A stretch of DNA of 64,000 bases from Streptomyces laurentii (GCA_002355495.1 AP017424.1:7009501-7073500), one strand, 5' to 3'; shown: positions 32,659 through 42,061, counted from the stretch's first letter. Numbers and translations are program-made. Notes: a model not told the origin generated them from the sequence alone.

Positions 32659-34639
32659 ATGGACGACGAGACACCGTTGGCCCGCTCGGCCACCGCTTCC
32701 CGCACCCGCCCCCGTACCTCCACGCGCCCGCGTTCCCGCCGGATACCCACGAGCTCCGGCGCACTCGGGTGGGCCTTCCTCGCGGTCGCGGCCGGGGTGC
32801 TCCCGGCGCAACCGGCCTACGCCGCGCCGCCCCGGCCGGTGATCCGCGCGGATGCCGACCGGGATGGCCTGCTCACCCCGGCCGACGACGCCGGCAAGGG
32901 GGTGTGGACCCAGGACCGCGGCGCGCTGATGCTGCCCAACGTGGATGACGACCAAGGGCGTTGCCCCACCGCGGGCCCTGGTGGGGAACGCCTGCCGGAC
33001 GAGCGGCTGGCGGACTGTGGCGACGCGACGGACACCGTCGTCAACGGTGCCGCCGACCTCGCCGACCTCGCGCCGGTCTCCCTCACCGCCACACGCGTCC
33101 CCGCCGGGACCACGGCCACCGTCTCCGCCGACCCGGCCTCCCGGGCGTACGTCCGGATCTTCGCCCGGCGCCACGGCCGCATGGTCCTGTTGAAGCCGGA
33201 GGACCGGCTGACCGCCGACGAACTGAGCCGTGGCGTACGACTCGGTGTCGAGGCGACGGACTTCATCCGCGACCCGCGGACGTGGGCGGGCTTCACCGAC
33301 CTCGTCCTCCGGGTGAGCGGCGACGGTGCCACGACCGAGGACCGGGTCCGGCTCCGGGTCGCGCCGCTGGTGTTCCAGCACGACCTGATGCCGATACGGC
33401 AGCTGATGACGGCCGACCACACCACCGGGCCCGCCGAAGTGGAACGCGGCAAGCCGTACGATCCCGCCGCGCGGCCCCGCCCCGTGGAGACGGGGGAAGC
33501 CGCGTTCCGGCGCGATCTGCGCCGCGGGCTCGACCGGGCCGGGCTGCCCGCGCCGCTGTACAACTACCCCACCGGCGGGGACGTCTGGATGCAGGACCTC
33601 TTCAAGACCGCCTACGCGTCTCTCCCGCGCCGGGCGGCCGGGAACACCGGATCACCGTCCTCGTACGGTCCGCGGACGTGATGCCCGGCACGGCCACCCC
33701 CGCCTTCCCGCTCCGGGACGCCTCGCGGAGCGCGTTCCCGCTGCTCCGAGGCCCCGGTACGGGGGTGATCCAGCAATACGACGCCACGCGGGTCGGCGGC
33801 GAGGACAGCCAGTTCCACGGGTCGTTCAGCTCCACCGGGAACTTCGGCACCCTCCCGCCGTACACCTGGCAGGGCCGGCGCTACCCGGTGGGCCGGGTCG
33901 TGTACGGCGGGACGGGCGGTCCCCGGACGCCACGTTCACCCGGATGCTCGAGGCGCAGGGGTACCAGCAGCCGATAGCGGTGGACACCAGTTGGCTCGGG
34001 GTCGGTCACATCGACGAGTTCCTGTCCTTCGTCCCGGCCCGGAACGACCGGGGCTGGGTGGCCGTCGTCGCCGATCCCGACCTGGGCCGGAAACTCCTGG
34101 AAGATCTCGTGGACAAGAGCCGGGGCGGCGAGCCGTTGGTCCGCGGCATCGCGCCCCAGGGCACCACGAAGCCCGGCCTCACCGTCGCGGGCGCCCTGCG
34201 CGACCCCTCGCTGACCCGCGGCACCGAGATCGCCCGGAAGGGCATCGAATCCGCCCTCCGGACCCTGCGCAGGGAGAGTGGGCTGACGGAGCGTCACATC
34301 ATCCGTGTGCCCGCCCTGTTCGAGAAACTCGACCTGCCCGCCGGCTACCCGCGCCAGGATGTCGTCGCCAACTACCTGCCTGGCGCGGCCAACGGAGTGA
34401 GCACCGGCACCGGGGTCTACCTCGCGCCGCGTCAGCACTCCCCGCTGAACGACGGTCGCGACACCTTCGAGCAGGCCGCGGAGAAGGCCCTGAGCGGCAC
34501 CGGCACCCGGATCTCCTGGGTGGAGGACTGGGACTACTCGCACCACCGGGGCACGGTCGGGCGGAACAGGGTCGGCATCGCCGCCTGGGCCTGGGAGAGC
34601 GGTCTGGCGTCCACGGAGCAGGCCCACCGGCGCGGCTGA
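32659..34639 (+). pseudogene. Secreted protein-arginine deiminase (PAD), two frameshifts
   Basis: Restored length about 660 aa. It starts with ATG 32659, a long basic n-region and a signal ending PAYA-AP. The N-terminal domain has a calcium-type DADRDG; the PAD core has DVWMQDLF and VGHIDEFLSFVP, holding the Asp and His-x-Asp of the PAD active site. Two one-base deletions interrupt it, near 33630-33641 and 33920-33926: the frame moves from 32659's frame to a second frame (REHRITVLVRSAD onward) and then a third (DATFTRMLEAQG onward). The C-terminal segment encodes no cysteine in any frame near the expected active-site position, where family members have an H-C-G-T-N-like motif. Hence it is probably inactive even if the frameshifts are errors. 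Intact PADs convert peptidyl-arginine to citrulline outside the cell. Confidence 0.8.
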
Positions 34640-34744
34640 ACGCGCGGAGAAGAGCGACCGGACGTACCCGTGACGGCGACGACGGCCGGCGGGCGACCGG
34701 AGTCCCCTGGGGGAGGTCTCCGGTACGCCGCCGAGCCGTCGGGT

Positions 34745-34798
34745 GGTCACGCGCCCGGGCCCGGGTTCGGGCGGTGGCGCGGGCGCGGGCGCGTGACC
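34745..34798. terminator. Terminator hairpin between converging genes
   Basis: Perfect 13-bp arms (34745-34757 and 34786-34798) around a G/C-rich 28-nt loop, between the deiminase remnant and the phosphoesterase gene. Confidence 0.75.
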
Positions 34799-34819
34799 GT
34801 CAGGCAGGGAAGGGGACGG

Positions 34820-37579
34820 TCAGCCGTCCGTCTCCGCCGCCGGGATGAAGGCACCCGGGACGTCCTTCGGCGCGAGGATCCGGTTCTCGCCGGGGTACGG
34901 CTTCTTCCAGCCGTGCGCCTGGTACCAGGTGAAGTGGTTCATCTGCGCCGGGTTCGCGAAGTCGGGCCGGGCGCCGGGGCCGCTCAGCCGCTGCTGCCCC
35001 TTCCACTTCTCCCACGTCGTCGCCATCGCCTGCTGGTCCGCGGGAACCTTCGCCGACGGCACGGGCGCCGCGCGCGGGTTCTGCGGCGCCGGGGCGTCCA
35101 CGCCGCACGACGGCGGGGTCTTCAGACCGTCGGTGAGCGGGGTCCGGTTGGGCAGCGCGGCGAACGGGGTGAAGTCCGGCTTGTCGGTGAACGCGGTGCG
35201 CATCGGCGTGGCCGCGCTGTCCTTCTGGTTCATCGGGTGGATCCCGAGGATCTGCTCGATGGTCCGGATCACCGTGATCTGCGAGTAGTAGCGGCTGTCG
35301 ACGACGCCGCGCCGGGCGAAGGGGCTGATGATCTGGATCGGGGCACGGTGGCCGTCGACGTGGTCGAGGCCGGACTGGGAGTCGTCCTCGAGGATGAAGA
35401 TCGCCGAGTCCTTCCAGTACGTGCTGTGCGTGATCTCGTCGACGATCCGGCCGGTGGCGAGATCGTTGTCCGCGACCTGGGCGGGCGCGTTCGCCGGGCC
35501 GCCGGTGTGGTCGCTGGAGAGCCAGAACATATTCAGGTTCGCCGGACCGTTCTTCTCGAAGTCGCGCTTCCAGATCTGGTGCCGGTAGACGTCCGGAACG
35601 CTGGTGTCGAACATCGGGAAGCCGTGCACCGACACGTCGTTGAGCGACGGGATCGGCGAGGAGGAGTTGAGCGGGTACGCGGTGTCCTGCCCGGTCGCGG
35701 CCATGTTCTTGGCGTCGCAGTACAGGTTCTGCCAGGTCGCGCCCGCGGGCTTGGTCAGGAAGCTCTGGAACTCGCCGAAGTTCCGCACGGTCTTGCCGAC
35801 CGCCTGCGCGCCGGTCCACAGGAAGCCGGTGCGCTGGTGACCGAGGGCGTCGTCCTCGGTGTCGTAACTGCGCTTGTACTCACCGGCGGAGGACTCGGTG
35901 TACTCCGGATTGTCGGCCTGCATCAGCCAGTTGTGGCCCTCGGCCGAGTTCGTGCCGATGTCGTACGTGTTGTCGTACAGCCCGAACTGCCGGGCCATGG
36001 CGTGCTGGTTGGGCGTCACGTTCTCGCCGAACTCCGCGAGCGACGGGTCGCCGTTGCCCTGCGGGATGTCGCCGAAGACCTGGTCGTAGGTCCGGTTCTC
36101 CTTGACGATCATGAAGACGTGCTTGATCGTCGACGGGTCGCCGATCCGCGCCGGGACGGGCACGGCCTTCGCCTTGCCGCCGCCCTTGCCCTGGGCCAGC
36201 TTGACCGAGCCCTTGGTCCAGCCGTTCTGCTGGAAGACCTTCTTCGTCTCGGACTTGATCACGCGGTCGCCGGGGAGCGTGAACCGCTGCAGGCTCGACG
36301 TCGTGTCGTGAGTGCCGTGCCCCTTGGGGTTGTTGGGGCGGCGGGCGTCGACGCCACGCGTGTTGGAGACCACGACCTGCTTGCCGGACGAGGCGATCTC
36401 CGCCGGGAAGTAGTCCGTCGGCAGCAGACCGACGTAGCCGACCGGCTCCTGCGGGGACGTGTACCGGTAGACGGCGATCGCGTTCGCGCGGCCCAGCGTC
36501 ACCAGGAGCCGGCCGTCGTCGGTGAGCGTCACCGCGTTGGGCTCGTAGCCGACCGACGCCTCCGGCCACGGCTGGGTCGCGATGGTCTGCACGACCTTGT
36601 TCTTACGGGTGTCGATGACCGACACGTCGTTGGTCGCGGTGTTCGTGACGAAGAGCGCGCCCTTCTTGGCGTACAGGGCGGTGGGGTGCAGCCCCACGTG
36701 GATCGTCCCGACGGCGGCGTCCGGCTTCGCCGGATCGATGACGCTGACCGTGCCGGTCGTGGTGGCCGCGGTCACCGGGTCGGCCGGAACCTGCGTGTTG
36801 TACGAGTTGATCGTGGTGTCGCCGGGCTTCGCCGGGCGGCCGCCCTCGTTGCTCACGTACAGCTTGCCGCCGACCACCGCCATGTCACGCGGCGCGTTGC
36901 CGACGGTCCAGCTGCGCCGGATCGTCCCGGTCGCCGCGTCGAGGGCGACGACCCGGTTCTGGCCGTTGACCGCGGAGTACACGGTGGTGCCGTCGGCCGA
37001 GAACACGGCCTCGCCCACGAGCGCGTGCCGGGGTCCGTCCGCCGGGATCTTGACGACGACCGGGTCGGCGACACTCCCGTCCGGCTTCACGGTGAACCGG
37101 GTGTAGCCGTCGATCTGGCCCAGCCACAGCTGCGTACCGTCGGGGGAGTACGTGGGGCCTTCCTGGCCCACGTCGTTGCCGGCGATCCGCGGTGTGGACG
37201 CCGCGGCGCTGCCGACGACCTGCTGAACCTTCCAGTTCTTCAGGTCCATGATGGCCAGCGCCGCCCCGCCGTCGGCGACGGACGCCGCGAGGTGGGTGCC
37301 GTCCGGGCTGACGGAGGACGACATGATCTTGCCGTTGTTCACGACCAGCCGCTCGCCGTACGGGGCGATGTACTGGTTGCCGGAGACGACCTGGCCCCGC
37401 GCCGTGGTCTGGCCGACCCGGTCGGTGCCGAACTGGTCGGTCCGGGCGAAGGCCACGCCCGCGGCGGCGACGGCGGCCGCCGTGACCCCCGCCGTGATCA
37501 GCGGGGCCCGGCGGAGGACACGGCCACCGAGAAGCCGGGAACGGTCCTTCTCGTCCCGCCTTCGGCGAGTCACCTGCAT
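34820..37579 (-). CDS. YncE-like beta-propeller fused to alkaline phosphatase/phosphoesterase domain
   Basis: 919 aa. Basic N terminus and one hydrophobic segment (about 28-46, signal or anchor). Residues about 60-440 form a YVTN/YncE beta-propeller (SSSVSPDGTHLAASVADGG, TYSPDGTQLWLGQIDGY, FVTNTATNDVSVIDTRKN, TLTDDGRLLVTLGRAN). Residues about 490-830 are an AcpA/phospholipase-C-like phosphoesterase: VFMIVKENRTYDQVFGD with the nucleophile region, GHNWLMQADNPEY, FILEDDSQSGLDHVDGHRAP. It probably acts outside the membrane on phosphate esters or phospholipids. It starts 4 bp after the ABC permease stop, so three genes are read as one unit. How the ABC transporter relates to it is unknown. Confidence 0.92.
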   Translation of the reverse strand: MQVTRRRRDEKDRSRLLGGRVLRRAPLITAGVTAAAVAAAGVAFARTDQFGTDRVGQTTARGQVVSGNQYIAPYGERLVVNNGKIMSSSVSPDGTHLAASVADGGAALAIMDLKNWKVQQVVGSAAASTPRIAGNDVGQEGPTYSPDGTQLWLGQIDGYTRFTVKPDGSVADPVVVKIPADGPRHALVGEAVFSADGTTVYSAVNGQNRVVALDAATGTIRRSWTVGNAPRDMAVVGGKLYVSNEGGRPAKPGDTTINSYNTQVPADPVTAATTTGTVSVIDPAKPDAAVGTIHVGLHPTALYAKKGALFVTNTATNDVSVIDTRKNKVVQTIATQPWPEASVGYEPNAVTLTDDGRLLVTLGRANAIAVYRYTSPQEPVGYVGLLPTDYFPAEIASSGKQVVVSNTRGVDARRPNNPKGHGTHDTTSSLQRFTLPGDRVIKSETKKVFQQNGWTKGSVKLAQGKGGGKAKAVPVPARIGDPSTIKHVFMIVKENRTYDQVFGDIPQGNGDPSLAEFGENVTPNQHAMARQFGLYDNTYDIGTNSAEGHNWLMQADNPEYTESSAGEYKRSYDTEDDALGHQRTGFLWTGAQAVGKTVRNFGEFQSFLTKPAGATWQNLYCDAKNMAATGQDTAYPLNSSSPIPSLNDVSVHGFPMFDTSVPDVYRHQIWKRDFEKNGPANLNMFWLSSDHTGGPANAPAQVADNDLATGRIVDEITHSTYWKDSAIFILEDDSQSGLDHVDGHRAPIQIISPFARRGVVDSRYYSQITVIRTIEQILGIHPMNQKDSAATPMRTAFTDKPDFTPFAALPNRTPLTDGLKTPPSCGVDAPAPQNPRAAPVPSAKVPADQQAMATTWEKWKGQQRLSGPGARPDFANPAQMNHFTWYQAHGWKKPYPGENRILAPKDVPGAFIPAAETDG

Positions 37580-37583
37580 GAAG

Positions 37584-38978
37584 TCATCCCTTCGGGGTTG
37601 TGGGAAGCAGTTCGACGGTGCCGTCGAACTGCCAGAGCGGGTTCGGCGCGTCCCCGGCCGGGGTCCGCACCAGGAAGTAGCCGTTCACTTCCTTCGGTCC
37701 GTCGCCGTCGGCCACGAACCGTCCGTCCGCGGTGACGTCGAGCTGGTAGACGGCCGTCCCGACGGCCTCGACGCCGGGCAGATGCCAGGAGACGACGCAG
37801 CGCCAGTCGTTGCCCGGCCCCTCGGGGTCGGCCCGGGTGCTGCCCTTGTCGCATGTCGCCGAGGTCTTGAGCTGCGCCTCGGTGACGTCGGGACGGTTGA
37901 GCTGCTCGGTCTGCAGGCGGTAGAGGTGGGCGAACGCGGCGGCGACGGAGCGCTGCACCTTGTCCTGCTCGATCCCGGAGCCGGTCGCGCCCGTCGCCGT
38001 CTGGACGGCCAGGACCGTCACGGCGAGCAGCCCGGCGAGCGGCAGGACTCCGACGGTGACGGCACGTCGGCCCGGTCCGTCGTCGGCCAGACTGGTGAAG
38101 TCGCGCCGCAGTAAGAGGAGATACGCCAGGGCGGTCGCCGTCACGGCCCACACCAGGCCGACCAGGACGCCGATCACGAGCGGGCCGGTCTGCGCCGGGC
38201 CGGTGAACAGCCCGTTCCAGGCGGTGAAGGCGTACCCGGGCAGCGCGAGGCGCGCCGCGACGGGCAGCGGCAGCATCTGGGCGAGCTGCGTCGCGAGCGC
38301 GACGAGCGCGGGCAGCAGCAGCCCCATCGGGGACCGCCCGAGGACGACCGACCCGAGCAGGCCGATCGCGGCGAGGGCCAGTGTGGGGGCCAGGGCGCAG
38401 AGCCAGGCCAGCGCGACCCGGCCGGCCGCGTCCCCCGCCGTCAGGAGCCGGCCGTCGAGGCCGACCAGCGGCCGGTGACCGACCGTCACGAGCCCGCCGA
38501 CCGTGCCGGACACGGCCAGCCCCGCCACCAGGAGCAGGATGACGGTGAGGCTGGCCAGCGCCTTCGCCGCGAAGATCCGCCGGGGCGAGCGGACCGCCAC
38601 CAGCAGATGACGCCAGGTGCCGAGCCGGTCCTCGGACGCGAAGACGTCCCCGGCGACCACCGACGTGAGCAGCGGGAGCGCCCAGATGCCCGCGAAGCCG
38701 AGCATCACCAGTGGTCCGGCCCACCCCGTCGCGTGCATCCAGCGGCCGAACAGGGTGTCCGTGGGCAGCGTGCTCTGCTGGCTCACCGCGGCGACGAACA
38801 GGCCCGGCACGATCCAGCAGACGAGAAGCAGCAGCCGGGTCCGCCACTGCGAGACGACCTTCACCAGTTCGAAGCGGTAGACGCGAGTGAGCGGGACGCG
38901 GTGGACACCCGGCTCGCGCGAGGTGTCGAGCATGGTGCCCGTGCCGGCGTTCGTGCGGGTGGGGGTGGTCGCGGTCAT
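37584..38978 (-). CDS. ABC-2 type transporter permease with C-terminal extracytoplasmic domain
   Basis: 464 aa. Six membrane segments between about residues 35 and 345 (LLLLVCWIVPGLFVAAVS, VILLLVAGLAVSGTVGGLV, LALAAIGLLGSVVLG and others). A soluble tail of about 110 residues follows, with two Cys (TSATCDKG, WRCVVSW) that could form an external disulfide. ATG 38978 overlaps the ATPase stop (ATGA). Gene order ATPase, permease, propeller-phosphoesterase suggests a dedicated export or signalling unit; the transported molecule is unknown. Confidence 0.9.
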   Translation of the reverse strand: MTATTPTRTNAGTGTMLDTSREPGVHRVPLTRVYRFELVKVVSQWRTRLLLLVCWIVPGLFVAAVSQQSTLPTDTLFGRWMHATGWAGPLVMLGFAGIWALPLLTSVVAGDVFASEDRLGTWRHLLVAVRSPRRIFAAKALASLTVILLLVAGLAVSGTVGGLVTVGHRPLVGLDGRLLTAGDAAGRVALAWLCALAPTLALAAIGLLGSVVLGRSPMGLLLPALVALATQLAQMLPLPVAARLALPGYAFTAWNGLFTGPAQTGPLVIGVLVGLVWAVTATALAYLLLLRRDFTSLADDGPGRRAVTVGVLPLAGLLAVTVLAVQTATGATGSGIEQDKVQRSVAAAFAHLYRLQTEQLNRPDVTEAQLKTSATCDKGSTRADPEGPGNDWRCVVSWHLPGVEAVGTAVYQLDVTADGRFVADGDGPKEVNGYFLVRTPAGDAPNPLWQFDGTVELLPTTPKG

Positions 38979-39949
38979 CGGCCGGCCTCCTGCGTCCGCT
39001 CCTGCGACGGCTGTTCCCGCGGTTGCCCGGTGAGGGCGAGGAACGCGGCTTCGAGGGGCGACACCACGGGGGCGAGCTCGCGCAGGGCGATCCCCGCGCG
39101 GACGAGCCGCTCCACCAGGTCGTCGAGGGCGGGCACCCGGGCGCGTACGACGAGGGTGTTCGCGCCGTCGGGCCGGGCGCCGGCGCCGTCGTCGATCCGA
39201 ACCCCGTCCGTGCCCTCCGCCAGCCGGCGCGCGGCCACCGGATCGGAGGTCCGCAGCCGGTAGTCGAGTGCGCGGTCGTCGGCGGCGAGCTTGCCCAGCG
39301 GGCCGGAGAAGACGACCCGGCCGGTGGCGATGATGGTGACCTCGGAGCACAACGCCTCCAGGTCGTCCATGCGGTGGCTCGACAGCACGATGCTGCTGCC
39401 CTGCGCCGCGAGCCGGGTCAGGACGCCGTTCACATGCTGCTTGCCGGCCGGGTCGAGGCCGTTGGACGGTTCGTCGAGGACGAGCAGCCGGGGCCTGGTG
39501 AGCAGGGCGGCGGCCAGCCCGAGCCGCTGACGCATGCCGAGGGAGAAGCCGCGGGTCCGGTCGTCGGCGACCTCGGTGAGCCCGACCTCGTCGAGCACCT
39601 CGTCGATCCCCGCCGTCCGCGCGTCACGGCCGCGCAGCGCGGCCAGCGCCGCGAGGTTCTGCCGGGCGGTGAGCGAGGGGTAGAGCCCCGGGCCGTCGAC
39701 GAAACCGGCGACACCGTCGGGGGTCGCGAGCGCCCATTCGACCGGCGTCCCCAGGATCTCCAGCCGGCCGCCGTCGGGGACCGCGAGGCCCAGCAGAAGC
39801 CCGAGCAAGGTGGTCTTGCCCGCGCCGTTGGGCCCGACGAGTCCGTGGATCCGCCCCTGCGCCACCTCCAGATCGATGCCGTCGAGTGCGACGACGTCGC
39901 CGAAACACTTGGTGATCCCGCGTGCTCGGATCGCGAGGAGTGCGTCCAT
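38975..39949 (-). CDS. ABC transporter ATP-binding protein (CcmA/DrrA-type)
   Basis: 324 aa. Walker A GPNGAGKTT, signature FSLGMRQRLGLAAALL, Walker B LLVLDEPSNGLD, H-loop LSSHRMDDLE, and a C-terminal regulatory extension typical of DrrA/BcrA exporters. ATG 39949 is preceded by GGAAGGG. First gene of the three-gene minus-strand operon; its promoter should lie in the gene-poor stretch upstream. Confidence 0.94.
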   Translation of the reverse strand: MDALLAIRARGITKCFGDVVALDGIDLEVAQGRIHGLVGPNGAGKTTLLGLLLGLAVPDGGRLEILGTPVEWALATPDGVAGFVDGPGLYPSLTARQNLAALAALRGRDARTAGIDEVLDEVGLTEVADDRTRGFSLGMRQRLGLAAALLTRPRLLVLDEPSNGLDPAGKQHVNGVLTRLAAQGSSIVLSSHRMDDLEALCSEVTIIATGRVVFSGPLGKLAADDRALDYRLRTSDPVAARRLAEGTDGVRIDDGAGARPDGANTLVVRARVPALDDLVERLVRAGIALRELAPVVSPLEAAFLALTGQPREQPSQERTQEAGR

Positions 39950-40659
39950 GAGGCCCTTCCGTCGAAAACCTCCAAGGACCCTAGGAGCGGCACACCGCCC
40001 GCCCAGGGGCCGTGAGTTGAACGTGCACAGAACAGAAGGCGACCGCTCTCCGCGCCGCGTGGGTGGTTCGGAAAGCCCGCGGATCCGGGCGGTATCACCT
40101 CCGGGACGAACTCGGGACGACGTGCGGACGCGGGCACTCGGTGAGGCCCTGTGCGGGGCCGCCGGAGCACTCAACGCCAAGAAAACCCGCGCTCGTTGCC
40201 AACGACCGGACATCCGGCCAGGCGCCATGATGGCGAGGACGGCGCTCGTCCACCGGGGGAGGGGTGGGCCGTCGGAAGCGAGGAGGAACGCGGACACGGA
40301 CACCCGCAGGCCCCTGATACGGAAGGCGCCTGCGGAGATCCCACCCTGTATCGGCCTGGGGCGGCACGGGTGGGCGCACGGCCGGCGGACTCGCGCCCGC
40401 GCCACGGGGGGCTTGTCGAGCCATACGTTCGACAGGTTCGAAGAGCGGGGCGCGAAGTCCGTCGTGCCGGACGGGGAAAGGGCCCACCCCCGCGTACGGG
40501 GGTGGGCCGGCGGACGATCGGGCGAGCGGCCCCGCCCCGCCGACCGCGGTCTCTTTCCGCCGACCGGCACGTTCGTCAGGGACGTCGTCACCGCGTCCGG
40601 CGGCCGTGCCGGGAGACACGACGGCACACGGGGTGAGGTGGCCAGGTGGGAGAGATGCC
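39950..40659. other. Gene-poor stretch
   Basis: 710 bp where no open frame shows recognisable protein character. It contains a spaced dyad TGTCGA-N9-TCGACA (40414-40434) and a terminator-like hairpin (40481-40508). Presumably it also holds the promoter of the downstream ABC operon (minus strand) and of the small gene at 40660. Confidence 0.55.
40481..40508. terminator. Orphan hairpin inside gene-poor stretch
   Basis: Perfect 12-bp stem GGCCCACCCCCG/CGGGGGTGGGCC with CGTA loop. No gene is seen immediately on either side to account for it, so it may end an unannotated transcript. Confidence 0.7.
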
Positions 40660-40827
40660 GTGACCTACTACGGCGACTGGGAAAAGCAACAGGCGTATGA
40701 GGAGGGCCGTCGTGACGAGCGCAGAAGGATCAAAGGCGCGATCGACGGCGACGACGGCGACGGATGCTGCGGGCTGATCGTGCTCGCCGTGATCATCTAC
40801 TTCATCGCCAAGGCCTGTTCGGGCTGA
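40660..40827 (+). CDS. Small single-pass membrane protein, acidic/basic N terminus
   Basis: 55 aa: aromatic start (VTYYGDWEKQQAYEEG), a strongly basic stretch (RRDERRRIKG), an acidic turn (DGDDGDG), two adjacent Cys, then one hydrophobic helix (LIVLAVIIYFIA) ending KACSG. The Cys pair at the membrane edge could be acylated or bind metal. GTG 40660 is preceded by GTGGGAGAG. A 16-bp hairpin follows at 40845-40883, supporting a real transcript. No family recognised. Confidence 0.72.
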   Translation: MTYYGDWEKQQAYEEGRRDERRRIKGAIDGDDGDGCCGLIVLAVIIYFIAKACSG

Positions 40828-40844
40828 CGAGAGCGGCCCGACGA

Positions 40845-40883
40845 CCGATGCCGGCCGCGCCCGGGACGCGCGGCCGGCATCGG
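40845..40883. terminator. Strong terminator hairpin
   Basis: Perfect 16-bp stem (40845-40860 with 40868-40883) and 7-nt loop, 17 bp after the small membrane protein gene. Confidence 0.88.
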
Positions 40884-41003
40884 TGTGCCGGTGGGGCGGG
40901 ATTCACCCGCGGAAAGCGATGCGGGGGCGCCCGGGAAAGCAGCCGTTCTTGGCAGGCGACTCGGTGGCGGGAAATCCCTTCTCGGGAAATTCCCTTCAGC
41001 GGG

Positions 41004-41357
41004 TCACAGGATTTCGATGGAATTGACCTTCGGGGGCCGGTTCGGGAAGGTGATTTCGTGCCACCGCTCGATCTTCACCGAATCACCGTTGGCGTCGTAG
41101 TAGATCAGATCGTTGTTTCCGGTGGAGATCTTGTCGACCCACCACCCGCCGAAGTCGGTCCTGCCGCGGTTCGCGTAGCAGTCCACGCTCTCCCTGCCGC
41201 CACTGTGCGACCAGATCTTCAGGAAGTCCTCCCCGCCTCGGCATTCCACATGGTCGATCGCGTAGGCGTTGCCCGCCGGCATGGTCAGGGTGATCGTGGC
41301 GGCTGCGGCGAACGCCATGGCCATGGAGCGTGCGACCCGCTTCATTTTCGAGATCAC
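41004..41357 (-). CDS. Secreted beta/gamma-crystallin-like protein
   Basis: 117 aa. Signal peptide (basic VISKMKRVAR, hydrophobic core, cleavage AYA-ID) leaves an about 85-residue mature domain with a Cys pair (VECRGG, SVDCYAN). It shows the Greek-key pattern of Streptomyces beta/gamma-crystallin and SMPI-like proteins (FLKIWSHSG, ANRGRTDFGGWWVDKISTGNNDLIYYDANG, KVNSIEIL in outline). The family includes small calcium-binding, protease-inhibitor and killer-toxin-like exoproteins; the role here is unknown. GTG at 41355-41357 follows GAGGAG with 6-nt spacing. It stands alone beside an unusually A/T-rich leader region. Confidence 0.83.
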   Translation of the reverse strand: MISKMKRVARSMAMAFAAAATITLTMPAGNAYAIDHVECRGGEDFLKIWSHSGGRESVDCYANRGRTDFGGWWVDKISTGNNDLIYYDANGDSVKIERWHEITFPNRPPKVNSIEIL

Positions 41358-41800
41358 GAGTTCTCCTCTATCGCACGCCGAACCGGGAGGTCTGATTCGC
41401 CACGTCCGGGTGGCGACAGTGAACAAGTGTTTCGACGACCTCGTGGCGCGACGATTGCGTCGTTTCGTCTCGGGCTTGCAGGAAAACGATCCTGTGAGAA
41501 CGGTGTGCGTGGCAATCATCTTTTTGCCCCCTGGCTCAAATAATCCCCTGAATGTCCGGAATGGGGCTTTATGGCATATGTATCGCATATTCGAAAGTGA
41601 GTGTCAGAGTGTTGTTCGGTGTTCGCGTCGTGTTTTCGAGTCCCGTGCGCAGGACCCGAAGGTTCGGCGTCACCGTCACCGTCGCTGCCACTGTCGCAGT
41701 CGAGGCTCGGCGACTCGCCATTCCCCGCGCTCCGTGCATGCCTGGCGGCAGGCGGGTCGCGCCTGGATTGGTGATCGGGGAAGTGCCGCCCGGCGGCGGA
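41358..41800. other. A/T-richer intergenic region
   Basis: About 440 bp without a credible gene, noticeably richer in A/T than the rest of the window between about 41510 and 41640 (TTTTTG, CAAATAATC, GCATATGTATCGCATATTCG). It includes a small CGACG/CGTCG hairpin near 41445. It probably holds the crystallin gene promoter and an extended leader. Confidence 0.5.
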
Positions 41801-42061
41801 TCAACCCCGGCGGCCGACCGTGAAGGCGACAGCTGCCCAGACGCACATGCCGCCAAGGGGCACGACTGCCGCCTTTCCGGTCCAGCGGTACAGGTCCTCG
41901 CCGATGTGCGCGAGCCGGGAGGCGATCGCGTCGCCCGGCGTGTTGTAGTCCGCTCCGTTGTTCCTGCCCTTGCAGCGGTGATTGGAGGAGAAGAGCCGGC
42001 CAAGGCCGCGGAGTATCGCGAGGGCGACGAGAAGGATCAGGCCGGTGATGAGCGGCGGCAA
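41801..42061 (-). CDS. Small membrane protein, two helices
   Basis: 86 aa. Helix 1 about residues 4-20 (LITGLILLVALAILRGL), a polar middle (SSNHRCKGRNNGADYNTPGD, then RLAHIGEDLYRWTG), helix 2 about residues 64-80 (AVVPLGGMCVWAAVAFTV). TTG at 42059-42061 is the best available start; no ATG or GTG lies between it and the upstream in-frame stop, and the Shine-Dalgarno is poor. A perfect CTGAGTA dyad lies about 70 bp upstream. Not recognised as a named family. Confidence 0.6.
   Translation of the reverse strand: MPPLITGLILLVALAILRGLGRLFSSNHRCKGRNNGADYNTPGDAIASRLAHIGEDLYRWTGKAAVVPLGGMCVWAAVAFTVGRRG

Noticed and set aside
34670..37735. A 1021-codon open frame on the plus strand opposite the propeller-phosphoesterase
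   Set aside because: Arg/Gly/Val-rich without domains; the minus-strand protein shows strong family motifs.
40434..40445. GGTTCGAA-like T-loop suggesting a tRNA
   Set aside because: Flanks do not form a T stem and no other tRNA arms are present.
40022..40636. Long Arg-rich open frames in the 39950-40660 stretch
   Set aside because: No ribosome-binding site, no hydrophobic or domain pattern, and frames on both strands look equally random.
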